A stretch of 37,704 nt of DNA from Lingula anatina (taxonomy: Eukaryota; Brachiopoda; Lingulata; Lingulida; Lingulidae): assembly GCF_001039355.2 (NCBI RefSeq), contig NW_019775783.1, forward strand, positions 176,873-214,576, written 5' to 3'. Within the stretch, counting starts at the first letter, position 1. Each line of letters begins with the position of its first letter. A program made the position numbers and the translations under genes. Of the stretch, positions 22,233-33,836 are shown piece after piece. The notes beneath the pieces are model-generated. The model was not told where the DNA came from and did not search any database. It saw only the letters and a list, made by a program, of their open reading frames with translations.

Positions 22233-23600
22233 GCAACAAAAATAAAAATAAAAATAAAATAAGGAAATCTACTTGTATAAAAAGGGGATTATTAAACGAC
22301 AGAAGTATTCAGCTGACTTAGATGAAGGGTGTATAGATCCAAGAATTGTTCTTTTTTATCAGTAGATTATAATTTTATTTCTACTGCATTACAACTTATA
22401 GTCTTTCTCCCGTACATTACAATTAAATGTACGATAAACATACGAACACTTAAAAAAACAATATTTTCAAATTTATAATTTGTTCATTGTGAAACTATAT
22501 ATAAAATGTGTTTTTTTACAAACCTTATTTTATCTGGCTTGCGAAATTTCCTTTCGTGTGCAAGTCTCACCGACGAGAGCCTGCCGCCCGTTTACCGTGT
22601 CCAAACTGCACTCCACTAAAGAGTGGCTACAGCACTAGGCTACAGTCTGGGGTCCTTGGCCTCGGGTCATTCTGATAAAAATATATCTCGCCAGCCTGTA
22701 TACTTCACAAGACTTGAGTCATTTTATAGGCTAAAATTTGGCAAGAAACATGCCTTGAGAATGATTTCACGTGCACGTTGGCTTACAAGACACGACGCAT
22801 GTGCATTCATTGTAACAAGAACAAGAACAGCTGGCATAATTATATCGTCTGTTCAACTTTTTATTTTATTTCATTTTACTTTTTGTCTTAGTTCTTATGA
22901 CCGATATGTAAGACATAGCCGACTATGGTCTGTATCAGTGGCGGATTTAGAGGGGGTTCAGGGGGTCCTGACCCCCCACCCTTTGATTTCTGAAAGAACT
23001 CACACCGATGGACCCTTGATATATTGAGACTGTCGAAATTAGAATGTTTGACTATCTGAATTATAGTTCTAAACTGTACCAAATGGTACCATTCGACCTC
23101 TAACGCCAATGGGGGGGGGGTCGGCTTTGCATCCACGGACCCCCCCCCCCCCCTTTTAAAGTAACTTATATGTCTACGCTTACTTTAGTTGTCATTTTCT
23201 TTCCTAAATAGTTACTCAATTTTATTGTGAATAGGACCTTTCAGATTTTCAGAGGTATCCAGCGTTTATTGTGTATCAGTTTTATGACTAAGACCCCAAC
23301 ATTGTATAAATGTTCTGATTTATCTAGACCAACAGGCTCCCTTTTCTTTATACTCCTGTTCATAGATGTTTTTCACCAATCTGTTTTTTTTGTGGGGTGG
23401 GGGTGGGGGGGCATTTTTTAAGTCTGGCGCTGTATCTCTGTGTCTGTTTTGCAACATCAGAGTAGAGTGGAATATCGAAAACTTCCAAATTCTGCTATAC
23501 ATGTATTGTTCATAGCATTCTTCCTTATATCTAGTGCCCGTTTGCACATTTTAGTTTAATTGTTCAAAAGGCAATTTTGAATTTTAATTTTGAAAGTGAC
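22233..23600. other. Spacer between duplication arms, proximal part
   Basis: No recognisable gene. It includes an element terminus at 22936 and several long G and C homopolymers (about 23110-23155 and 23395-23411). Confidence 0.45.
22936..23010 (+). mobile_element. Transposon terminus with CAGTGGCGGATTTAG end
   Basis: CAGTGGCGGATTTAG (22936-22950) followed by GGGGG-TTCAG-GGGG-TCCTGACCCCCC. It is identical in its first 15 bases to the inverted copy at 13665-13679. The superfamily is not assigned. Confidence 0.4.
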
Positions 23601-23816
23601 ATTTGTATATTCTTGAATATCCCCATATAGCTCGTCACCGCATTTGTGCGGTTCAATTATCGCTTACCACAAACGCCCAGAACCGCATATGTGCGTATCT
23701 TGGAAAGATCGGCTTCTGTACTCTTTTGTATCGTGAGTCATAAAATGATATATAGTTTAACACCCGGGTATGTTTCTTGTCTCTCATTGCCACCATTTTT
23801 AAAGGCGATACAAATA

Positions 23817-24213
23817 CATATGAGCGAGAAAACGGCGATTTTCAAGACTTAGTTGGAGGAAGTAAAATCAAGATGGCGGCTCCTCGCTACGGTAGGGAAC
23901 TGCGAAGGGATACTGTTATTGAAATGATTGAAAACCCAGACTTTGATGAGAAGTTTTCGCGTGACAGTGACATAGACAGTGACGATGCTATTCATTTATT
24001 TATGATATAAAGAACGATAGTAATATATGTGAGCGAGAAATCGGCGATTTTCTAGACTTAGCTGGAGAGAGTAAAATCAAAATGGCGACTTCTCACTGCG
24101 GAAGGGGCCTGCGAATGTATTGAAATGATTGAAAGCTACGACACTGATAAGGTGTTTTCGAGTGACAGTGACATAGACAGTGACGATGATATTCCTTTAT
24201 TTATGATATAAGT
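23817..24213 (+). pseudogene. Tandem piggyBac-like transposase N-terminal fragments
   Basis: Two diverged direct copies of about 190 bp (about 23817-24009 and 24027-24213). Each starts GAGCGAGAAA, has a leader and ATGGCG, and ends in ATTTATTTATGATATAA. The first is open from ATG 23873 (MAAPRYGRELRRDTVIEMIE) to an acidic end DSDIDSDDAIHLFMI and stop. The second has a frameshift. The short basic start followed by a DSD-rich acidic stretch resembles the N-terminus of piggyBac-type transposases; the DDE domain is absent. An inverted CCGCA-TTTG-TGCGG motif lies upstream at about 23639-23652. The family call is tentative and could be wrong, as low-complexity acidic tails are common. Confidence 0.4.
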
Positions 24214-24639
24214 TTTATAGATGTTTTTGTCATAGATGATGTTAAAATTTGACTTTTATTCAGCCCTGGCCACGAAGTTCAGGTGAGCTGAAAGGCGGGC
24301 TCAAGTATACCTAATAGCAAAACGAGCATAACTTGGAAATTAACGGAGGTATCTTGCTGAAATTTCCTGGATTGAAATAAAAAAATAATGTGCATAAGAT
24401 AAATCAACTTTGTTTTATTTCACCCATTACCAAATGAAAATCTAGTTTTTAACCGGCGGTTAGTTTTTATACTCTTGATACTGCATGTTGAATTTAAATG
24501 TAATTCAATTTTTATTTAGCTTGAAATATTGGCTTTTTAAAAATGTATACTTTGTATGGGTAATAAAGGAAAACAATAAATTATGGCCAATTTACTGAGG
24601 CGACCCGGCTTTTCAAGGCTAGCTCACAGAATTAATTGG

Positions 24640-24973
24640 ACACAGCAGAACTTCATGGGTCAGCATTAACCGGATCCTTTGGGGATATTCCTTAATCAGA
24701 CCATACTTCATATCAATACAGTAAGATGGCATTGATGAACTTGACAAATACAGTCTGTAGTTTCAAATTGAGTGGGGGAGATGATATATTGATTGAGGAC
24801 AGGGCTTCTTTAATACCAAACGTTGTCTTTATGGCCTTTTTCTTTAAATTTTCAATTGTTTTTATTTTTTTCATTGAACCTGTATTTGTAAAGGTTAAGC
24901 CCAGATAATGATACTCTCTTGCTGATTCAATGAAAACATTATTTTGGTACTCTTTTACTGATTCAATAGTCAT
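24640..24973 (-). pseudogene. LINE reverse-transcriptase fragment (3' part of ORF2)
   Basis: The minus strand reads MTIESVKEYQNNVFIESARE, then YHYLGLTFTNTGSMKK and a Lys-rich helix, then FINAILLY followed by a stop and YEVWSD. The YLGLTF-GS block followed about 55 residues later by ILLYG-EVW is the usual end of non-LTR retrotransposon reverse transcriptases; here the Gly is lost with an in-frame stop (about 24713). It is 5'-truncated at the hairpin at 24944-24995 and has no catalytic palm. It is a dead fragment. Confidence 0.62.
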
Positions 24974-24995
24974 TGAATCAGTAAAAGAGTACCAA
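24944..24995. repeat. Perfect 24-bp inverted repeat with 4-nt loop
   Basis: Arm 24944-24967 starts TTGGTACTCTTTTACTG. The loop AGTC is at 24968-24971. The arm 24972-24995 is its exact reverse complement. The arm sequence is LINE coding sequence (IESVKEYQ on the minus strand), and a diverged direct copy lies at about 24911-24931. Confidence 0.95.
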
Positions 24996-25060
24996 TTAAA
25001 ATTGTAAATGTTGTTGCAGAGTCTAATTTTCCTTAATGTATTTCCTTAATGTATTTGCAA

Positions 25061-25062
<2 letters not shown>

Positions 25063-25137
<75 letters not shown>
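25063..25137. repeat. (AT)n microsatellite
   Basis: About 37 uninterrupted AT units, cruciform-prone. Confidence 0.97.
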
Positions 25138-25138
<1 letters not shown>

Positions 25139-25346
25139 TGTATATTCCAGTATCACTTAATATTTCCAGGTAAATGGGTTTGTTTAATTCAGGACATCGT
25201 CCCATCGACGTGTGCTTACCTGAGTGCAGCGTGTGCAAAATGAATGCGATTAAGAATGAATTAAAGATATGTCTGCAAAATCAAGAACCGACCACGGAGA
25301 TATTATACGGTTCTCAGAAGAAACACCACAGTATTGGGTGACAGCG

Positions 25347-25399
<53 letters not shown>

Positions 25400-25406
25400 T
25401 GATGAT
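25347..25406. repeat. (AAT)n microsatellite
   Basis: About 17 ATA/AAT units followed by three GAT units. Confidence 0.95.
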
Positions 25407-25409
25407 TTA

Positions 25410-27129
25410 GTCCTTGTAATAGACCACTGGATTATACCTTATTTGAGCAATAGTAATTAAGGATAAACATGAAAGAAGTTCAGTTAACCAATTAAAGAAT
25501 CTTCTAGCCGTCGTAGTAAATCCTTAGGAATCAAGAACAAAATTTATCCAGAAGTCACCATCACGAGTGAAAGCTGATAAAACGTGGATTTCTATAATGT
25601 GGGTGAAAGAGACGTCTATAATTTTGACCCTGTTTCAATTATCATACGTTGTTCCTTCCACAGCCCTGGTACAAAGACAATTGGTGTTTCTTTCCAAGAA
25701 CTATAACGTCTTAAAATGTCTTTTATCTGGAAACGGTAACCGTTGTACCAGGCTCCCGTTTCACGCAGTGATAAATAATATCTGTGTGAAATACATGTTA
25801 AAAGTTAAGAATTCTCTTGCAATTCAAATGTGCATACTTTCCAAGAACCTATGAGTATTCAGGTGTATATTGGAGGGTTGTTGTCCTCGGCAACATGTTT
25901 ATAGGCGCATTTAGAACCAGTTATGAAATATAGCGCGAATTTGAGAGCACTTTGCTGCTGAATTGAATACTTGCGAAACATACATTTTTCTTCATTTCAG
26001 TGCTGTTTTGTTCAGAATACGAAAAATTAGCCAAATAAAGACAGCTGATAGCGTCTCATATAAAACACAAGTCATTTTATTTTACAATTGATAACATATT
26101 TTGGAATTGAAATCACGAAATCCGTCAATTGGAATTTTCTCAGGTCTTACGATTTTACAAAATTAGCCAAAAATGATGTTTTGCCAGCAACCATAGCAAC
26201 GAGCATTTCGGAGGGGAAAGGAAGCAGGTTTGGTGGCTTTGAACCAAGGTCTCTTACTGGACAAAATAGACGGAAGGACGCCTACTATAATCTGGCGAGG
26301 CCATTGTGGTTCCCAACCACATAATGGTTGGTGGAATAACATAGGGACCCAAAAACTTCTCATTAGGTCACCATAGTTTGTTTGATTTTTTAAAATCAGT
26401 GTAAATATACCTTTAAAGTGAAAGCTTATTTGCTGCGATTTCACATGTTCGAAATCATTATAATAAAATGTAATAAATGAGGCCGAAGCAGGGTTCAATA
26501 GAAATCCCTAAAGCCCAGGATCAGGTTTCACCAGGGCTGGATAGCGCTATCTAGAGGTTAAAATGGCTGCTATCCTCTGGAGATATTGGATACACTCCGT
26601 AACCACTTGTCAACTATCATGCTGTTAGTTCAGCCTTTGTGAATTTAACATAGTTTTATACAAAGGATATAACATTCCAGATTATAAGAGAGTTGTACCA
26701 TGTGTATAGTGTTTTCTATATGATAGCTCTAAACACAGCCTTGGTTAAAACCAGGCCCGAATGGTACATAAAGACCTATTCTAATGGGGTGTGAAATCGT
26801 CTAGAATCCAAATTTATTTTACTTCATTCAATGGAACGGTAAAGGTGATGCCATTTTATTCTATTTACTGCCATATATTGAAGCAACATTGGGGACTGCT
26901 TACAAAGATCAGTTTATTGTAAAGGTTGTTTTAAATGGTTGGAATTATTTTATTATTTTTGTGGTTTTATTTGTGATGCAAATATATCTACCACCAAATT
27001 CCTTTCCTTTCACTGATAAACGTTAAAGGCCAACACTTATGGTACGGGAAATTGCGGCATTCATTCTTTTACATGTACTAACCCCTTTGGGGTATAGCGT
27101 TTCTCAATGAGATTCAATATAATGTGTAA
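25410..27129. other. Spacer between duplication arms, distal part
   Basis: No recognisable gene or RNA. It has scattered short inverted repeats, such as TGGTTCCCAACCA at about 26308-26320. Probably old repeat debris. Confidence 0.4.
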
Positions 27130-27428
27130 GACCATTGAACCGCACAGCGTCTCACACCAACATTCTGCCTCTTGGCAAGGACAGGAATATGGTATGGCAA
27201 TTATTTAGAATTAAATTATGTACGATGCCATTGTCCCAGGAATGAAAGTCCGGGGTCCATGGACCAATATGATCAGTACAGTTTAGGGTTAGTCTGAGTA
27301 TTACTATTAGATAGGTATATGGGACATCTGTAACCTGTACAAAGTACTGGTGAACGGTTTACGGTTCCTGGCGGGTTACCATTCCTGACACACCGGCATC
27401 TTAATACTGACACACATGTACATAATAA

Positions 27429-27505
27429 AAATAAAATAGAAAGCACTCCCGAACAGGGACTCGAGCCCTGGACCCTCAGATAACTTGGGTATCCATAAAA
27501 GTCTG
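27429..27505 (-). repeat. tRNA-like 3' half, downstream copy
   Basis: Same perfect CAGGG/CCCTG T-arm with CTCGAGT loop on the minus strand as at 13440-13530. No full cloverleaf was found. Confidence 0.35.
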
Positions 27506-28063
27506 ATGCTTTGGTTCCAAGTTCCAAGTTGGGCTTCCTGCCGACTGCAAATTCCTACTTTCATACCGTTAGTCTACCGCCAACCTGGACGTAGGCCTTC
27601 ATTACATTTATAAGAGGGTCGGAGTTAGACGTAAGCTAACGGTATGAAAATATATCTGCTTGTGTTTGATAATTTTCATTTATGATCCAATTTCCAATCT
27701 AATGACCATTTTTGCTCATAGGTAACGTAAGTGTCAAATGTAACAAAAGTCCGTATGACAACGCAACAAAGAAGAATGTGCCACGTAAAAACATGCGGGC
27801 GCATATTAACGACCTCGCACGCACTCACATATAGTAGCGCAAACGGTAAACAAACGATGTAAAAGAATAAAACTTCTCTACATGGTAACGAATGTATCGA
27901 TAACGTTTGAGCGTGGGAGCTCTAGGATGCAACAAACTCATTAAAATGGATATTTCTATTATTTCACATTTCATCGATATGTTTAAAAAGCCCACCCCCA
28001 ACCACCACTTGGCGAGAATTTTTGAAAATAGAAAATCGTGCCTCACAGATAGCGCGAAACTAA

Positions 28064-28812
28064 GTGGCCAGTCACAAATCAGTTGCGATGCGTCTTGGAT
28101 GGGTAAAACCCGGGAAATTTGAACAAAATCTTGAGACAGATCTCACGATTTTGAACCCGTCGGAGGCGCTCTCCGGACGCCTGCGGGTTGTCGCAGAGTT
28201 TTTAGACATCGCCACACCCGTCGCGGTCCCCAACTTTGAACTTAAAATGTTAAGATTGCTCGCAAGATTTTTCACCCATTTTGGGCACCCCAGACACAAT
28301 CTCTGATGACCTACGATGCCCTCCGATTAATCGGAGGCGTCCTCCGAATAATCTGAGACTAGTCGCAAGATTCTGTGTGGGATTGGAAAATCAGGTTGAG
28401 ATTCAATGTCTGCGCGTAGTCTCCGGCGCCCTCCGACTGAATCGGAGGCGCCCTGCGACGATTCGTACGCTTTATGTGATCGTCTCCGACGAATCGTACG
28501 GTGGAATCGTAGTAAATCGCCGTGTATATAAGGGCGCCTCCGACCGGATCGCTAAAAGTTTGAGAAAAGGGGGGAAAATTACAAGAAAAGACGCTCACAG
28601 ATATCGTCTACGATTGCATCGGAGGCGATCGGAGCCTAATCCCACGATTTTTCGACAAAACCGGGTCAAAATCCTTGAAAAGATATCAGACAATGTGACT
28701 GTTCCACTTTTATTAGAATTATTGCTAGGATTGTTCAAGGATTCTTTATTTTCTACGACGATCCCCGGCCAAAACTAATACCCGACAGATCGCCGACATT
28801 GTGACTGGGCCA
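28064..28812. mobile_element. PIF/Harbinger-like non-autonomous DNA transposon
   Basis: Present in the downstream arm only. The left end is TGGCCAGTCACAA and the right end is the inverse of TGGCCCAGTCACAA. Flanking TAA is at 28061-28063 and 28813-28815. In the other arm the site is CTAATTAGATGAATTAC with a single TAA (about 14009). A 3-bp TWA target duplication with G/C-rich ends fits PIF/Harbinger. The interior is richer in CG than its surroundings, with repeated CGGAGGCG and CCTCCGA motifs in both orientations. No transposase is encoded. Confidence 0.75.
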
Positions 28813-28891
28813 TAAATAGGTGAATTACTTGACAGGGATTTCATTTTATGTTTCATTCCCCCTCCCGCCTACCTCCCGGATGAAAAAGGCA

Positions 28892-28984
28892 TGCCCCGAG
28901 TGAGGATCGAACTCACGACCTTCAGATTTCTCAGGTGTTTTCATGATTATGAGACTGACGCGCTGCCTACTGCGCTATCGAGGC
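28892..28984 (-). tRNA. tRNA-Met(CAT), elongator type, with a 20-nt intron (copy B)
   Basis: G1 is at 28984 and A73 at 28892. The 73 mature positions match copy A throughout, including all stems and the CAT anticodon. The 20-nt intron (28947-28928) is between positions 37 and 38, like copy A, but its sequence differs in several places (ATCATGAAAACACCTGAGAA on the minus strand). A T5 run follows on the minus strand within about 6 nt as Pol III terminator. Conservation of the mature part against drift in the intron suggests both genes are under selection and therefore active. Confidence 0.88.
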
Positions 28985-29259
28985 TGACGAGGACTCACCT
29001 GTCGGCACACCTGAGCCGGCGGGCAGGTAAACTTACCTGCGTCGCATGCGCAGTACTACAGTTATCGCAATCAGTCTTGGTTTACAGCAACAATTGCTTA
29101 TCGAGTCATCTCGATTGGAAAGATTTTTGAAGTTTCTATCTCATATTATCTTATCTAAAATGGTTAAGGTGACCGTGTTATACATAAGATTGGATAAAAA
29201 AGTGTCACCCATTTTGTATTGAAATTAAGCCTGGATGCTTACAAGAATACTAAGATATA

Positions 29260-29529
29260 CACTCTTGCCCAAAATGGTTGTTTAATTTGTCACTTGGTAC
29301 TGTTATGTAATAAGAAAAAACTCTTTTTGAGGGCATGAGAAAAAACCCTAAATAAATAAACGCTAATTTCACATTTTCATAGGTTGTTTCTCCTTGACTT
29401 TACTAATCCTCCAGCTTCACATATTTAACAATGTAAACAGCATTAATTTGATAATATAAATAAAAATGAAAGAAACAGGGCGATATGCATCCCAAAATTT
29501 CCGTGTACCAACCATTTTGGACAAGAGTG
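29260..29529. mobile_element. Tc1/mariner-like MITE (270 bp)
   Basis: Inverted ends CACTCTTGCCCAAAATGG and CCATTTTGGACAAGAGTG match over 21 bp with one difference, and TA flanks both sides (29258-29259 and 29530-29531). The upstream arm has the empty site with one TA (AGATATATTG, about 14632-14641). It is too short for a transposase. The TA duplication suits Tc1/mariner. Confidence 0.82.
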
Positions 29530-30090
29530 TATTATTAAAAGGAAGAGATCAGCTAGTTTATTCCAAAACGAATGGAAGAGATAACCGAGCTAATACAATG
29601 GCACTTCCCGTAAATTTGTAAATTTCACTCCTTATTCTATTTGCTTATATCCAACACAAATCACTCATTTTTTTAAATGATAAATTCATTTCTTGCAACA
29701 AGACTAATGTATAATTTTGTGCATAATGGACATAATGCCAGATTATTTATCAGTCTATTTGTGAGATTAGTGAGATTTGTGAGCCTTGATCTCTAAATAT
29801 AGGCCTACAATATGTTCCGTCAAACAAAGGAACTGCCTCGCCTACATACCGATAATACAGAAGGCCTGAGCCTTTCGAAAAGTTTGTACTGATTGTAGGA
29901 CTTAATGCTGTGATTATATAGGCGATATCATAGGGGATATATTCCAGTGCCAATTTTTAAGCAAAACTACAGAAACTTTTCAGAATACTGTTATCTACGC
30001 CAGTTAACCATCTAATCAATGTGTTCCAAATAACAACCCAGTTAGAAACTTTTGTGAAATTGTCTGCGTAAACCGTCGTGGCATCAAACA

Positions 30091-33000
30091 TCAGTTTCTT
30101 TTCTGGACAATAATCTTCTGATGGTTGGGGCTGCAACTTATTTCATAAAGTTTTGAGGGCTCGAAGTCCGGCTTTTGGCCTGACGGGAAGCTCACCTTAA
30201 AACGGCGGAAAAATAGTGCCTGCAAATAAACAGATAAATGCTATCTGTTATGGATGTACTTATATATGAATATACCTTACATGAATTTTAGATGGAATAT
30301 TTAGAATAATCATGGGTTGGAATCAGTTAATGCAATTTTATAAGCTTTGTATTTAAATATGCTAGTACATGTATATCAAGCTAATGAATTGCTCATTGGT
30401 TTCATTTAAATCTACTTTGTCCTGTACTATTAAAAAATTAAACCCCTCCTATGTCCAGACCACATAAATGTGCTAAAAGCTGTACCGTGTATGTACCAGA
30501 ATGTATATAGATTGTGCCCACGTGCACTCACCGAAATCATCATGATATTTGCCCTAGCGAGTGCTTCTCCCACACATTTCCTCTTGCCACTGCTGAACGG
30601 CACCCAAACCTTGTTATCCAACTCTTTCAAGCTGCCATCTGTGCTTAAAAACCTTTCTGGCTTGAAAACCTCCGGCGATTCCCAAATGTTCGGGTCATGG
30701 TGGATTGTCCAAAAATTTGCATAGACAAGAGTGCCCTTTGGGATATCGTAGCCACCTGCGTAGAAAGCATAAGGGTATAAAGATTTGGCATCAATATTCC
30801 ACTATCAGACCACTTTATTGACATTTGACCTATATTTTGCCTACGATAGACGCCTAAGCAAGAGCTGATCAGTGTCTACTGCGTGCATTTCATGTTCAAC
30901 TGCAATCCCTCTTTACATATGCCAGTCATATGACCTTGTCCTGTCAAGAGTATAGCTCCTACCGCATTATGTACATTGCTACAAAAGTACATTGTACTTT
31001 TAAATACTTAATTTTAGAAACGGCTAGGCAACTGATCATCGTCTAAACTGGGGGCGTTATATAGTAGCAGAAACGTGGGAATTTGAAACTGTCAATTCTA
31101 AAAGCAAGGAATAAAAATGTGACAAGCTGCCACTGCTGTCTAAATGTTCGTTCGAAAAATGCTCTCAACTGGTATACACACCAAACCATAAAGAAACCAG
31201 AAAAGCACCCCGAGAGCACAGACCTCCGCCAAGGCAGCATTTTTTTATTATTATTGATTATTGATTCGGATCACCACCAAAAACTAATCAATTGTTCTTT
31301 GGACCACTTCTGACAGTTCCTGAAAATTTCATCGAAATTGGTCCGTAACTTTTTGAGTAATGTTGATGACAGACAAACAAACAAACAAATAGGGGTAAAA
31401 ACATAACCCCCTTGGTGGAGGTGATGAGTGTGATGACTAACCTAATTTGGTATCACAGAGGGTCTGGTGACGAAGACCTGCCGGGGCAGCAGGACGCATG
31501 CGCATAACCTCTCGTTGAACAGCCTCAAAATAAGTCAACTTGGACTTGCAATGACGGAGATTGTCAAAATCTTTGCCTGTGTAGAAAATGGAATACATTC
31601 TTAAAACCTTGTTTAATATTTCATAAAGGGTCAAAGTATCCAAAGACAATGTACAATGGGGCCAACATCGTGGAATTTGTTAAAATTTCAACTACGTGTA
31701 CTAGTATACCGATTTCTGTAATACTGAATTATGTGACTATTTCAAAAGCATCACAAAAGAGAATATGTTTACCTAAGCCGTCTAATTCCTTGTGTATCTT
31801 TGCCTGAATCTTCGGATTATCTGCTACATACATAATCATCCATTTCAACGTATCTGATGTGGTATTTGTTCCAGCTACAAAATAGGCCCTATAAGTTTTA
31901 TTCTATATATATAGAAGGCTAATATATGACATCTTAGGAAAATGTAGTTACGATTTTGCCAACAAACCTCAAAATTGAACAAACATAAGCCTAATAATCA
32001 GTCACGAATCTATACATGTATGTGATACTTTTAATCAGGATTGTAAGGATGATTTATTTTTAAGAATTAAAGACTTATTTTGAGTTTAAAATGCAGTGTA
32101 AGAGCCATGATAGATAATATTTGGATGTTTGATATAAAAACGTGATGTGGTGGTGCAACGGAGTCAGGGGGAAACTGGACAGAATTGCCAACACATGCAG
32201 TGAGATAATTGGTCACGAATTACCATAGTATTACAATGGGAGTATCTTTGTTGAGAAATTGGAGAGGAGCAGAGCATGCACGATGAATGACATTCGAACA
32301 TCATCCTGCTTTTAGTTGTTTCCATTTCTTCCAATTTACAAGACTTACTTTTAAAATGTTTACTCTTTAGCAATTTCTCGTATAAACTCTTAAATTGAAT
32401 TATATTTTCCCTTTCATTCACCATGTAATTTATCGTTATATTTTTACATTTCCAATTTGATTATTTTTATCATTATTATTACTGTTATTATTTTAGTTTT
32501 ACATTACTTTTAGGAGCTCGGACAGAATTTAGTTTTTAATGAACATTTAACAAATGTATTAACTGAATAAACTATTATTATTATTAATCTTAATAATAAT
32601 AAGCTTGGAAACTTACTACATTTTTTTCTGTTTTTTAAAGGAAATAAGCACACGCAAATAAGAATTCTACTTCGACTGTGCTTGACAAACGACGCATATG
32701 AATTTATTATCGAGTATTATGAAGAAAAAAGAAAAGAAAAGTAACGTATACATTTACAGATTATCTACCGGTATAGGGCACGAAAGCTCACTATATGTCG
32801 CGTTATAATTATTATTTTTTTTTGTTACCCACCGAAAAATATGTCCAATAAGGTGTGCAGGATGCGAGCGTCAGTCAGCGACTCCTTGATGTTGTCATCA
32901 CTTTCAGCTGTCAGCTCCTCTTTCAGTAGCAGAAGTTGGTCTATAATGTCTCTTGCATCACCTTTGAAATGATATGTCGTTATTCTGCATGCATTGAATA

Positions 33001-33805
33001 ACTGATTTTAACAGAAACATTCATATTTTAAATGTTTCTATGACAATCCCCCCGGACGATTCCCCCCAGGACAATTTTCCCTCGGACGATCACCCCCCCC
33101 CCTCAACCACCTCCGAAAGGAATTTAATTTTATATACAAATATAGAGTAAAGAGTATACGGTTTAAACCATTTCATTAATATTTTTAGTGTGATAATAAA
33201 ACAATAATATGATATAATAATACAATTATTTATTAAATTATTTTACAATAAATTCCGTTTTCATTGAGTACAAGTACAGGAATCATTATTGAATACCTAA
33301 TCGAAGTATAACCACCTCCAGGTAAAGGTGGGGTAAACAGATGAACAGCTCAAAATATTCAATAAATACTTTAATTAGTAGGGAATGGGTAGGTGGGAAG
33401 TAGTCAAGCAATTAGAAGTGACAGATAATGAAAGGGATACCCGAAAAAGCGAGAAAATCTGTTTACCCCACCTCTCCCTAGACATGCACTTTGATTCAAG
33501 GCTTACTTAATCAAGGTGGGAGTCATGTAGCAATTAAAGTAACTGTTAATTTATCAAAGGGTTAACCTGGATGAGTGAGATTATCTGTTTGCCCTACCTG
33601 TACCTGGATATTAACTTTGATAAGATTTTTAATAAAAAATTCTGTATTATATCTTTAACATTTCTGAACTGGTACTCCATAAAAATAATTTGTTTAATGT
33701 TTGATATTCTCTAGCCTCGAGTTTAATCATCACTCCAGGACATATTCGTAAAACAGATTACAATATTTGAACTTAATACTCTTTACTTTATTTTTTTTTG
33801 TGTGT

Positions 33806-33836
<31 letters not shown>

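Noticed and set aside
25269-25460. Protein with a poly-Asn stretch
   Set aside because: It is the (AAT)n microsatellite read in frame; the flanks have no similarity to known proteins.
27429-27505. A functional tRNA on the minus strand
   Set aside because: The T-arm is perfect but no paired acceptor stem, D-arm or A box could be found, so it is listed only as a tRNA-like repeat.
28281-28778. 165-codon open frame rich in Arg
   Set aside because: It lies wholly within the PIF/Harbinger-like insertion and is explained by its GC-rich repeated motifs. It has no transposase motif.
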